Below are positions 7,952 to 14,350 of a stretch of 36,589 bases of DNA, one piece after another. The stretch's first letter is position 1. The number at the start of each line of letters is the position of its first letter. Location of the stretch: assembly GCA_902765585.1 (NCBI GenBank), contig CACXAG010000004.1, positions 1-36,589 on the forward strand, in the 5' to 3' direction. The translations under genes were made by a program, and so were the position numbers. The stretch is from an uncultured Prevotellaceae bacterium. Its GTDB lineage: Bacteria > Bacteroidota > Bacteroidia > Bacteroidales > Bacteroidaceae. The notes beneath the pieces are model-generated. The model was not told where the DNA came from. It ran no database searches and worked only from the letters and a program-made list of their open reading frames with translations.

Positions 7952-8119
7952 CTTGACTTGTGATTTCCATCTTCTTAGCAAAGGAGCCTGACCTTGCAGT
8001 CAAGCTCCTTTTTAATAGAGGATGGTCGTACTTCAAGATGTCTACCCTTTCGGGATTCGCGCAAAAGATTCCATTCTTACGATATGGAACAACCTCTAAT
8101 AATTCTTGTCCACTTCGTC
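7902..8119. repeat. 218-bp repeat, copy 2
   Basis: Matches 191-408 over its full length with about four substitutions. It holds the amidase end, the terminator and a non-coding tail that ends next to the HTH gene. Confidence 0.85.
7982..8013 (+). terminator. Rho-independent terminator, copy 2
   Basis: aggagcctgac (7982-7992) pairs with gtcaagctcct (7999-8009), followed by T residues. Same hairpin as at 271-302 with a different loop. Confidence 0.75.
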
Positions 8120-8142
8120 ATTCTTGGGAAAACTGATGATAA

Positions 8143-8433
8143 CTAAACGCAGACAGATTCTGTTTCATATTCAGCCACCTTGACAACATCTTCGCCAAGG
8201 GCTGATGAAATCTTACAGATAGTAGCCAGTGTCAGGTTGTGCATACCAGATAACCATCTGCTCACTTCCGTTTCAGTCTTTCCCAGCCGATGTGCAAGAT
8301 CTTTCTGCGACATACCCTTGGCTTCAAGGATTTCGTATATCCGGTTCGCAATAGCTACCGACATTTCCATCTGCATCTTTACCTCTGGTGAGATGGTGCT
8401 GCGAATCTCATCCATAATCTTGTTTGTCTTCAT
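8143..8433 (-). CDS. XRE-family HTH protein, HigA/antitoxin-like
   Basis: A 96-residue protein with a Cro/C1-type helix-turn-helix (about residues 31-85): AKGMSQKDLAHRLGKTETEV is followed by SRWLSGMHNLTLATICKISS. The N-terminal helix (EIRSTISPEVKMQMEMSVAIANRIYEILEAKG) resembles those of stand-alone HigA-like antitoxins in Bacteroidota. I see no intact toxin gene next to it. The start ATG overlaps the stop of a possible 17-codon frame (ATGA). Transcription would begin about 64 nt upstream at a promoter overlapping a 21-bp inverted repeat, which suggests the protein binds there and controls its own gene. The flanks are debris, so this may be an orphan left from a mobile element. Confidence 0.85.
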   Translation of the reverse strand: MKTNKIMDEIRSTISPEVKMQMEMSVAIANRIYEILEAKGMSQKDLAHRLGKTETEVSRWLSGMHNLTLATICKISSALGEDVVKVAEYETESVCV

Positions 8434-8483
8434 CTTACCTTCTCCCCACTTTCTAATAGTTCCAAAAACAAGTCTCTTTCCAT
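8430..8483 (-). CDS. Possible short leader peptide or toxin remnant, 17 codons
   Basis: ATG at 8483 opens a frame reading MERDLFLELLESGEKVR, whose TGA overlaps the ATG of the HTH gene (ATGA). A GTG six codons further upstream (8501) is also in frame and lies at the predicted transcription start. The overlap is typical of coupled translation. In many toxin-antitoxin pairs the toxin gene precedes the antitoxin in this way, so it could be the relic of a lost toxin. Coding is not proven. Confidence 0.3.
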   Translation of the reverse strand: MERDLFLELLESGEKVR

Positions 8484-8503
8484 AATCTGCTTCTTAGTCA
8501 CTG

Positions 8504-8535
8504 CAAAAATAAACATAAAAGTTGATTCCTCCAAA
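8504..8535 (-). promoter_or_regulatory. Promoter of the HTH gene
   Basis: On the minus strand TTTG (8532-8535), 20-nt spacer, TATTTTTG (8504-8511). It is a near-perfect Bacteroidota promoter overlapping the inverted repeat at 8507-8570. Confidence 0.75.
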
Positions 8536-8570
8536 TTTCTGAGCAAGAAAATCAACTTTTATGCTTATTT
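8507..8570. promoter_or_regulatory. Candidate operator: 21-bp inverted repeat
   Basis: The left arm (8507-8527) and right arm (8550-8570) are complementary at 20 of 21 positions around a 22-nt centre. The inner 14 bp (cataaaagttgatt / aatcaacttttatg) are perfect. The left arm lies between the -7 and -33 boxes of the HTH promoter, so a bound dimer could block transcription. It could also be the end structure of a small mobile element. Confidence 0.6.
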
Positions 8571-8580
8571 ATTTTCATAA

Positions 8581-8688
8581 TGTTATCGGAAGCTGTATTA
8601 TGGCAACGGTGGCGATTTTATTCCTGGTACCATCGAGAAAGCCCGTGTATATTCGGCGATACGTCACCGAAGTCAGGAGCCCCCTTAA
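8581..8688 (+). pseudogene. Unassigned coding remnant
   Basis: A frame without start codon reads YRKLYYGNGGDFIPGTIEKA and then RVYSAIRHRS before running into repeat copy 3, where it stops. It is protein-like in composition but I do not recognise it. It ends where the repeat begins, as if the repeat had been joined to the end of a broken gene. Confidence 0.3.
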
Positions 8689-8787
8689 ACTGGAGCAGTA
8701 ACTTGACTTGTGATTCCCATCTTTTAAGCAAAGGAGCCTGGCCTCGCAGTCAAGTTCCTTTTTAATAGAGGATGGTCGTACTTCAAG
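8681..8787. repeat. Shortened copy 3 of the amidase-end repeat
   Basis: Corresponds to about 219-325 of copy 1: the last codons of the amidase, the stop and the terminator hairpin (8732-8761). It is more diverged than copy 2 and ends at cttcaag. The reading frame upstream is not that of the amidase. Confidence 0.75.
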
Positions 8788-8791
8788 GTAA

Positions 8792-8872
8792 TCAGAAGAA
8801 CTTTACCATTTCGTCAAGGTTCTTTCTCTCGGGACGGTTTGGCTCTTCGGCACGGTAGCCCAAAGCAATCAA
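8792..8872 (-). pseudogene. C-terminal fragment of a nitroreductase-family protein
   Basis: The minus strand reads LIALGYRAEEPNRPERKN and then LDEMVKFF-stop, which looks like the end of FMN-dependent nitroreductases (GY-x-AEE-x-x-R...D-E-V-x-F). The frame is closed by a stop a few codons upstream, so only about 26 codons remain. It abuts repeat copy 3. Confidence 0.6.
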
Positions 8873-8929
8873 TCTCCTAAACTATCCTAATAATGAGGTC
8901 AAAATTACGAAATATCGCGGAGAAATGAT

Positions 8930-8937
8930 TAACTTTG
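8930..8937 (+). promoter_or_regulatory. -7 box (TAACTTTG) of the GNAT gene
   Basis: TAACTTTG lies 30 nt upstream of the ATG at 8967, with no good -33 TTTG. The predicted start near 8944 rules out the earlier in-frame ATG at 8925. Confidence 0.5.
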
Positions 8938-8966
8938 TCGCAAGTTTTAAGAGAATTTGTGATATT

Positions 8967-9428
8967 ATGGTAAGAAAAGCTGGTAAAAGAGACATTCAGG
9001 CTATCATAGAACTGCTGCATCAAGTGGATATGGTGCATCATGTCATACGCCCTGATTTATTCAAGCCCAATACCACCAAGTATAATGAGCATGAGCTGGA
9101 AGCCCTCCTTGATGATGACAGCAAGCCTGTCTTCGTCTATGACAATGGAGAGGTATTGGGTCATGCCTTCTGTCAGGTAACTGAGGTGAAGGATGACAAG
9201 TTGCTCCAGGACATCAAGACACTGTATATTGATGATATTTGTGTGGACGAAAAGGCTCGTGGCAAACACGTCGGCAAGGCATTGTATGAGTTTGTCCGTG
9301 ACTATGCTAAGTCCATAGGCTGCTATAACATCACTCTCAATGTATGGGAGGGTAATGACGCTGCACAAAGTTTCTATAGGAACATGGGAATGAAAGTACA
9401 GAAAACAGGAATGGAAACGATTTTGTGA
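8967..9428 (+). CDS. GNAT-family N-acetyltransferase
   Basis: A 153-residue protein with the GNAT fold, which moves an acetyl group from acetyl-CoA to an amine. The N-terminal strand and helix (VRKAGKRDIQAIIELLHQVD), central strands (VFVYDNGEVLGHAFCQV), motif A for acetyl-CoA pyrophosphate binding (IDDICVDEKARGKHVGKALY, with the R/Q-x-x-G-x-G/A pattern seen as ARGKHVG) and motif B (NITLNVWEGNDAAQSFYRNM) are all present, so the domain is complete. I chose the ATG at 8967 because the promoter box lies between it and the earlier in-frame ATG. The substrate is unknown. It is the first intact gene after the debris region and ends 27 nt before the FemAB-like gene, which has its own promoter overlapping the end of this gene. 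Confidence 0.88.
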   Translation: MVRKAGKRDIQAIIELLHQVDMVHHVIRPDLFKPNTTKYNEHELEALLDDDSKPVFVYDNGEVLGHAFCQVTEVKDDKLLQDIKTLYIDDICVDEKARGKHVGKALYEFVRDYAKSIGCYNITLNVWEGNDAAQSFYRNMGMKVQKTGMETIL

Positions 9429-9451
9429 TAATAAAATTATTCGTATCTTTG
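9422..9451 (+). promoter_or_regulatory. Promoter of the FemAB-like gene
   Basis: TTTG (9422-9425), 18-nt spacer, TATCTTTG (9444-9451). The predicted start (about 9457) coincides with the GTG start codon at 9456. Confidence 0.65.
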
Positions 9452-9455
9452 TCGC

Positions 9456-10415
9456 GTGAATAGTATCAAGGTTGCCATCTACGAACGTGCTGACGAACTG
9501 CCGGAGTTGTCAGGCGACAACTTCTTCCACAGTCCCCAGATGATGCGGCTCTGCCAACAGACGCCGCGTCAGAAGCCGCTGATGGCTGTTGCCACGGCTG
9601 CTGACGGACAGGTGGTGGGGCACCTGCTCGGCATCACGCGCTACCGGGTGTCGTGGCTCCCACCCTATCTATATACGCACGTACGCATCTATGGCAACAA
9701 CCACTGCGACGCCCAACTCTTCAAACTCCTGATGGAAGCCCTGACGGAACGCCTGAACAGCCACGTGCTATATATAGAGGTCAGCAACCTGACAGAGAAG
9801 ATGTTTGCCTACCGCGAGATGAAACAGTTAGGCTATTTCCCCGTCCGGTGGATGAACATCCACAACTCGCTCCACTCGCGCACTCCTGAGGAGCGTATCA
9901 CCGCCCGGCAGAAGCACCGCATAGAACTGGCCCAGCGACGAGGCGCCGTCACCAAGGAGGTGGAGACAGACGATGAGTTCCAGGCTTTTTCACGACTGAT
10001 GCACCGCCATAACCTGCTAAAGCCACGACGCTACATCCCTGCCGACAACTTCTTCAAGGGAATGATGCAGGAGGGACATGGCAAGATCTTCATCACGCTG
10101 GCACGCGAGCGGGTCATAGGCTGCGCCGTATGCGCCTATTCCGAGGGGGACGCCTACCTCTGGTATTCTGCCTCGCTGCGCAAGAGCTATATCCCCTACC
10201 ACCCCAACGCCGTCACCTTCTGGCATACCATCTGCGACGCACACGAACGGGGCTACAACCACATCCGCTTCCTGGACGTGGGACTGCCCTTCCGGCATAA
10301 CCCCTATCGCGACTTCATCATGCGCTTTGGCGGCAAGGAGGTGAGCACCTACCGCTGGTTCCGTATCTCCATCCGTTGGGTCAACCGCATAGCAGCATGG
10401 CTGTGGAGGGAATAA
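9456..10415 (+). CDS. FemAB/GNAT-like acyltransferase-fold protein
   Basis: A 319-residue soluble protein that looks like a two-lobed FemAB- or BioF2-type acetyltransferase-fold enzyme. The C-terminal lobe reads GKIFITLARERVIGCAVCAY, then DAYLWYSASLRKSYIPYHPN, then HERGYNHIRFLDVG, the usual pattern of this group. Such proteins join amino acids to peptidoglycan precursors or act on lipids or sugars; the substrate here is unknown. The only start before the conserved N-terminus is GTG at 9456, which sits at the predicted transcription start, so the message may be leaderless; the next ATG (codon 28) would cut into the domain. A strong terminator follows and is shared with uxaC on the other strand. 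Confidence 0.75.
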   Translation: MNSIKVAIYERADELPELSGDNFFHSPQMMRLCQQTPRQKPLMAVATAADGQVVGHLLGITRYRVSWLPPYLYTHVRIYGNNHCDAQLFKLLMEALTERLNSHVLYIEVSNLTEKMFAYREMKQLGYFPVRWMNIHNSLHSRTPEERITARQKHRIELAQRRGAVTKEVETDDEFQAFSRLMHRHNLLKPRRYIPADNFFKGMMQEGHGKIFITLARERVIGCAVCAYSEGDAYLWYSASLRKSYIPYHPNAVTFWHTICDAHERGYNHIRFLDVGLPFRHNPYRDFIMRFGGKEVSTYRWFRISIRWVNRIAAWLWRE

Positions 10416-10422
10416 AAAAAAC

Positions 10423-10456
10423 CGAAGGGGCTGCCAGTGCAGCCCCTTCGATTTTT
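10423..10456. terminator. Bidirectional terminator between the FemAB-like gene and uxaC
   Basis: A perfect 12-bp stem, cgaaggggctgc (10423-10434) and gcagccccttcg (10439-10450), with loop cagt. It has A residues before it and T residues after it, so it can end both converging transcripts. Confidence 0.92.
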
Positions 10457-10458
10457 TA

Positions 10459-11865
10459 TTAATAGAACTTGAAGTAGTTCTTGGCGTTGTTGTAGGAGAT
10501 GTCCTCGACCATCTTACCTAACAGTTCGCGGTCGTCAGGCAGCAGGCCCTTCTCGACGTCGTTGCCAAGCAAGTTGCAGAGGATGCGACGGAAGTACTCG
10601 TGACGCGGATAGCTGAGGAACGAGCGAGAGTCGGTGAGCATACCCACGAAGCGTGAGAGCAGACCCAGCACGCTGAGGGCGTTCATCTGGCGAATCATGC
10701 CGTCCATCTGGTCGTTGAACCACCAGCCAGAGCCAAACTGTATCTTGCCGGGCTCGCCACCCTGGAAGTTGCCAAGCATGGTGGCGATAACCTCGTTGGC
10801 ACAGGGGTTCAGCGTATATAATATGGTACGCGTAAGCTTGCCCTCCATGTTCAGCTTGTTCAGGAACTTCGACATAGCCTTGGCGGTGGTGAACTCACCG
10901 ATAGAGTCGAAGCCGGTGTCAGGACCAAGCTGGTTATACATGGCGGTATTGTTGTCGCGGATGGCACCATAGTGGAACTGCTGTGTCCAGCCTGCCTCGG
11001 CATCCATCTCAGCCATAACGGTGAGGAAGCAGTTCTTATACTGGCGGATCTCCAGGTTCGACAGCTGCTGGCCGCGCATGGCCTTCTCGAAGATAGTCTC
11101 AATCTGCGAGTCGGTATACTCCTCGTCGTAGAACTCCTCGATGCCATGGTCAGAGAGTTTAGAACCCTGGGCCTCGAAGAACTCGTGACGCTTCTTCAGG
11201 GCATCCACCATGTCAACAAACTTCGTGATAGTGACACCGCTGACATTCTCCAACTGGTGTACATAGTCGGCAAACTCGGGCTTCTCGATATTCATGGCCT
11301 TGTCAGGACGCCAGGCGGGAATCATCATGGGGTCGTCGGCAGCCTTGTGCTTGGCATACTCGATGTGGTTGTGCAGGTCGTCGACAGGGTCGTCGGTGGT
11401 GCACACGCACTCTACGTTGTAGTGCTTCATCAGGCCACGGGCACTGAACTCGGGCTGCTTCAGCTTCTCGTTACACTCGTCGAAGATCTCACGGGCGGTC
11501 TTGGGGCTCAGAAGTTTCTCAATGCCGAAGGCGGTCTTCAGCTCCAGGTGTGTCCAGTGGTACAGCGGGTTACGCAGGGTGTAAGGCACGGTCTCGGCCC
11601 ACTTCTCGAACTTCTCCCAGTCGCTGGTGTCCTTGCCGGTGCAGTACTTCTCGTCCACGCCGTTGGTGCGCATGGCACGCCACTTGTAGTGGTCGCCGCC
11701 CAGCCACAGCTCGGTGATGCTCTTGAAGCGATGGTCGTTAGCCACCATTTCGGGAATCAGGTGACAGTGGTAGTCGATGATGGGCATCTTAGCCGCATGG
11801 TTGTGATACAAGTCCTGGGCGACTTCCGTCTCCAGTACAAAATTCTTGTCGTTGAATGCTTTCAT
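10459..11865 (-). CDS. uxaC: Glucuronate isomerase (uronate isomerase)
   Basis: A 468-residue cytoplasmic enzyme of the amidohydrolase superfamily that converts D-glucuronate to D-fructuronate (and galacturonate to tagaturonate) in pectin and glucuronoxylan breakdown. Length and sequence fit UxaC along the whole protein: MKAFNDKNFVLETEVAQDLY and IIDYHCHLIPEMVANDHRF with metal-site His33 and His35; TDDPVDDLHNH; FLTVMAEMDAEAGWTQQFHY; then GSGWWFNDQ and MLTDSRSFLSYPRHEYFRR near the end. It stands alone, with a -7 box upstream and the shared terminator downstream. No uxuA, uxuB or kdgK neighbours are in the window, so the rest of the pathway must be elsewhere. Confidence 0.96.
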   Translation of the reverse strand: MKAFNDKNFVLETEVAQDLYHNHAAKMPIIDYHCHLIPEMVANDHRFKSITELWLGGDHYKWRAMRTNGVDEKYCTGKDTSDWEKFEKWAETVPYTLRNPLYHWTHLELKTAFGIEKLLSPKTAREIFDECNEKLKQPEFSARGLMKHYNVECVCTTDDPVDDLHNHIEYAKHKAADDPMMIPAWRPDKAMNIEKPEFADYVHQLENVSGVTITKFVDMVDALKKRHEFFEAQGSKLSDHGIEEFYDEEYTDSQIETIFEKAMRGQQLSNLEIRQYKNCFLTVMAEMDAEAGWTQQFHYGAIRDNNTAMYNQLGPDTGFDSIGEFTTAKAMSKFLNKLNMEGKLTRTILYTLNPCANEVIATMLGNFQGGEPGKIQFGSGWWFNDQMDGMIRQMNALSVLGLLSRFVGMLTDSRSFLSYPRHEYFRRILCNLLGNDVEKGLLPDDRELLGKMVEDISYNNAKNYFKFY

Positions 11866-11909
11866 AATGCTTTTTACGTTTGTTTTAGCTTTTAAGTACC
11901 AATTGGATG

Positions 11910-11917
11910 CAAAGATA
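11910..11917 (-). promoter_or_regulatory. -7 box (TATCTTTG) of uxaC
   Basis: On the minus strand TATCTTTG lies 45 nt upstream of the uxaC ATG. About 20 nt upstream is TTTC instead of TTTG. Confidence 0.6.
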
Positions 11918-11998
11918 GCGAATAATTTCCATATAGAGAAAATAACTCGCTATTTTTGAAGAAAAATTAACGTAAACGATGACGGAAAGTGAAAGATG

Positions 11999-12044
11999 TT
12001 GAGTCCCACAGAAATGACAGAAAACGCAGAAAGTCTGAGGGCAA
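11999..12044. repeat. 46-bp direct repeat left of the HU gene
   Basis: Matches 12454-12499 at 39 of 46 positions. Common parts are gtccc, a triple of cagaaa-containing units about 9 nt long, and ctgagggcaa at the end. Confidence 0.75.
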
Positions 12045-12132
12045 GGGTGGACAAAAACAAGGTAAAAACAAGAAAATTGCATATTTTTAGAAAAAAAAGC
12101 ACGGAAAATTTCCATATCCCGTTGAAAAACAG

Positions 12133-12140
12133 TATCTTTG
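12133..12140 (+). promoter_or_regulatory. -7 box (TATCTTTG) of the HU gene
   Basis: TATCTTTG lies 34 nt upstream of the ATG at 12175. A TTTC about 19 nt further upstream may serve as the -33 box. Confidence 0.6.
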
Positions 12141-12174
12141 CAGTCCGAAATCAAAAACTTAATAAAATAGTGCA

Positions 12175-12450
12175 ATGACAAAAGCAGATATTATCAGCAA
12201 AATTGTTGAGTCAACTGGCCTTCCCAAGAAGGATGTGGCCATAACTGTAGAGGCCTTCATGAACGAGATTCGTGTCAGCATGGCCGAGGAGAGAGAGAAC
12301 GTCTACCTGCGTGGTTTTGGCACCTTCACTGTGAAGCATCGTGCCAAGAAGACCGCCCGCAACATCTCGAAGAATACCACCATGGTTATCGATGCTCATG
12401 ACATTCCCGCTTTCAAACCGGCCAAGAGCTTCATCGAGAAAATGAAATAG
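12175..12450 (+). CDS. HU/IHF-family DNA-binding protein
   Basis: A 91-residue histone-like protein that binds and bends DNA as a dimer. The full family pattern is present: helix-turn-helix dimer base (MTKADIISKIVESTGLPKKD), the GFGTFTVKHRAKKTARN signature at about residues 46-62, and the DNA-binding arm containing the family's Pro in the IPAFKPAKSF segment. The end, KSFIEKMK, is normal for the family. The gene has its own promoter and heads the row that continues with the 29-residue basic protein and RNase G, an order I believe is conserved in Bacteroidota. A 46-bp repeat lies on each side of it. It could be called HU or IHF; sequence alone does not settle the partner. Confidence 0.93.
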   Translation: MTKADIISKIVESTGLPKKDVAITVEAFMNEIRVSMAEERENVYLRGFGTFTVKHRAKKTARNISKNTTMVIDAHDIPAFKPAKSFIEKMK

Positions 12451-12453
12451 AAG

Positions 12454-12499
12454 TTATGTCCCGCAGAAATGGCAGAAATAGCAGAAATTCTGAGGGCAA
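12454..12499. repeat. 46-bp direct repeat right of the HU gene
   Basis: Partner of 11999-12044. In this copy the units are a clean 9-nt triple (gcagaaatg, gcagaaata, gcagaaatt) before ctgagggcaa. Confidence 0.75.
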
Positions 12500-12512
12500 T
12501 TTGAAAGGTGAA

Positions 12513-12540
12513 ACATTAAACATTATACATTATTATATTA
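12513..12540. repeat. Heptanucleotide array A
   Basis: Four consecutive 7-nt units: acattaa, acattat, acattat, tatatta. Lies just before the start of the 29-aa gene. One of five places in this window with a strict 7-nt period. Confidence 0.6.
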
Positions 12541-12553
12541 ATTAGTAAGAATT

Positions 12554-12643
12554 ATGCCAAACGGAAAAAAGAAGAAGGGCCACAAGATGGCTACCCACAA
12601 GCGTAAGAAGAGACTGCGCAAGAATCGTCATAAGAGCAAGTAA
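12554..12643 (+). CDS. Very basic 29-residue protein, likely ribosome-associated (bS22/AURKAIP1-like)
   Basis: ATG at 12554 opens 29 codons: MPNGKKKKGHKMATHKRKKR followed by LRKNRHKSK. More than half of the residues are Lys, Arg or His. Equivalent small proteins occur in the same place, before RNase G, in other Bacteroidota. The pattern K-M-x-x-H-K-x-K-K-x-x-R-K resembles the COX24_C/AURKAIP1 (mS38) motif and the mycobacterial ribosomal protein bS22, which sits near the decoding site of the small subunit. That link is my inference from pattern only. It is too short for most gene callers. It probably shares the HU transcript. The reading frame is clean and ends 104 nt before RNase G. Confidence 0.8.
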   Translation: MPNGKKKKGHKMATHKRKKRLRKNRHKSK

Positions 12644-12747
12644 GCTCACTGACAGGAACAAATGAGAGGAGTGTACCAGACGAGACATCCACGTCTCCGA
12701 CGGTGCGCTTCTTTACGTATTATTAATGAGTAAAAAGTGAAGAAAGA

Positions 12748-14328
12748 ATGACAAGTGAACTCATCATCGATGTCCAGCCGAAAGAGATTTCGATGGCCTT
12801 GCTCGAAGACAAGAACCTGGTGGAATACCAGAACGAGAAGCGCGAGGAGGCCAGCTATTCCGTCGGCAACATCTATCTGGGCCGTGTGCGCAAGCTCATG
12901 CCCGGACTCAACGCCTGCTTCGTTGACGTAGGCTCTGAGCGTGATGCCTTCCTGCACTATCTTGACTTAGGCACTCAATTCAGCTCTTACGAAAAATACC
13001 TGAAACAGGTACAAAGCGACAGAAAGAAACTCTATCCCATCTCGAAGGCACAGCGACTACCTGACCTGCCCAAGGAGGGCAGCGTACAAACCACCCTAAA
13101 GCAAGGCCAGGAAATACTGGTACAGGTCGTCAAGGAACCGATTTCTACCAAGGGTCCCCGACTGACATGCGAACTGAGCTTTGCAGGGCGCTACATGGTG
13201 CTCATGCCTTTCGGTGATAAGGTTTCGGTTTCATCAAAAATCAAGAAAAGCGAGGAAAGAGCCCGCCTCAAACAGCTGGTTCAGAGCATCCGCCCGAAGA
13301 ACTTCGGTGTCATCGTGCGCACGTCGGCAGAAGGCAAGCGTGTGGCCGAGCTGGACAAGGAGATGAAGGTACTCGTCAAGCGCTGGGACGATATGATAGA
13401 GAAGGCTCAGAAAGCCACCAAGTCGCCCCAGCTGGTGTTCGAGGAGACAGGACGTGCCGTGGCACTGCTGCGCGACGTCTTTGACCCCACCTACGACGGC
13501 ATCTACGTCAACGACGAGAACATCTTCCAACAGGTCCGTGACTACGTCACACTGATAGCACCCGACAAGCAGGACATCGTCAAGAAGTACACTGGCAACG
13601 TTCCCATCTTCGACAACTTCGGTGTCACCAAACAGCTGAAGTCGTCGTTCGGACGTACCGTCAACTACAAGCGCGGAGCCTATCTCATCATCCAGCACAC
13701 GGAAGCCATGCACGTGGTGGACGTCAACTCGGGCAACCGTACTCGCGCAGAAAACGGCCAGGAGGCCAATGCCCTTGAAGTGAACCTCGGTGCTGCCGAC
13801 GAACTGGCACGCCAGTTGCGACTACGAGACATGGGAGGAATCATCGTCGTCGACTTCATTGACATGAGCCTTGCTGAGGACCGTCAGATGCTCTATGAAC
13901 GCATGTGCAAGAACATGCAGAAAGACCGTGCACGCCACAACATCCTGCCCCTGTCGAAATTCGGACTCATGCAGATTACCCGCCAGCGAGTCCGCCCGGC
14001 CATGGATGTCAACGTCGAAGAAACCTGTCCCACCTGTTTCGGAAAAGGAAAAATCAAGTCGTCGATACTGTTTACCGACCAGTTAGAGAGCAAAATTGAC
14101 CGCCTTGTCAACAACATAGGCATCCGTAAGTTCTACCTGCACGTCCACCCCTACGTGGCCGCCTACATCAACCAAGGCATGTGGTCGCTCAAGCGACAGT
14201 GGCAGATGAAGTACGGCATGGGCATACGCATCATCGCCTCGCAGAAATTAGCTTTCCTGCAGTATGAATTCTACGACAAGGATCGCCAGTTCATCGACAT
14301 GCAGGAGGAAACAGACAACAATTCGTAA
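12748..14328 (+). CDS. rng: Ribonuclease E/G family endoribonuclease (RNase G type)
   Basis: A 526-residue cytoplasmic endonuclease that cuts single-stranded RNA in rRNA maturation and mRNA decay. An S1 RNA-binding domain (about residues 38-140) is present, with a basic insertion (KKLYPISKAQRLPDLPKEGS) that I take as a Bacteroidota feature. The catalytic DNase I-like domain holds the metal-binding aspartates in HVVDVNSGN (Asp325) and IVVDFIDM (Asp369). The zinc-link is CPTC (Cys427, Cys430), used to join dimers. The long C-terminal scaffold of RNase E is absent, so RNase G is the better name. The ATG at 12748 starts in the conserved ELIIDVQPKEI strand. A short hairpin (gagac/gtctc, 12682-12697) lies in the leader. 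The glycosyltransferase gene follows 22 nt later. Confidence 0.94.
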   Translation: MTSELIIDVQPKEISMALLEDKNLVEYQNEKREEASYSVGNIYLGRVRKLMPGLNACFVDVGSERDAFLHYLDLGTQFSSYEKYLKQVQSDRKKLYPISKAQRLPDLPKEGSVQTTLKQGQEILVQVVKEPISTKGPRLTCELSFAGRYMVLMPFGDKVSVSSKIKKSEERARLKQLVQSIRPKNFGVIVRTSAEGKRVAELDKEMKVLVKRWDDMIEKAQKATKSPQLVFEETGRAVALLRDVFDPTYDGIYVNDENIFQQVRDYVTLIAPDKQDIVKKYTGNVPIFDNFGVTKQLKSSFGRTVNYKRGAYLIIQHTEAMHVVDVNSGNRTRAENGQEANALEVNLGAADELARQLRLRDMGGIIVVDFIDMSLAEDRQMLYERMCKNMQKDRARHNILPLSKFGLMQITRQRVRPAMDVNVEETCPTCFGKGKIKSSILFTDQLESKIDRLVNNIGIRKFYLHVHPYVAAYINQGMWSLKRQWQMKYGMGIRIIASQKLAFLQYEFYDKDRQFIDMQEETDNNS

Positions 14329-14350
14329 CACCCTAACAACCAAACGCACC

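Noticed and set aside
8586..8765. A 61-codon plus-strand frame as a gene
   Set aside because: It runs into repeat copy 3 in a frame different from the amidase, and shows no family pattern. Treated as debris.
10972..11895. A 307-codon open frame on the plus strand opposite uxaC
   Set aside because: A shadow of uxaC, rich in Val, Leu and Gly without motifs, lying across the uxaC promoter.
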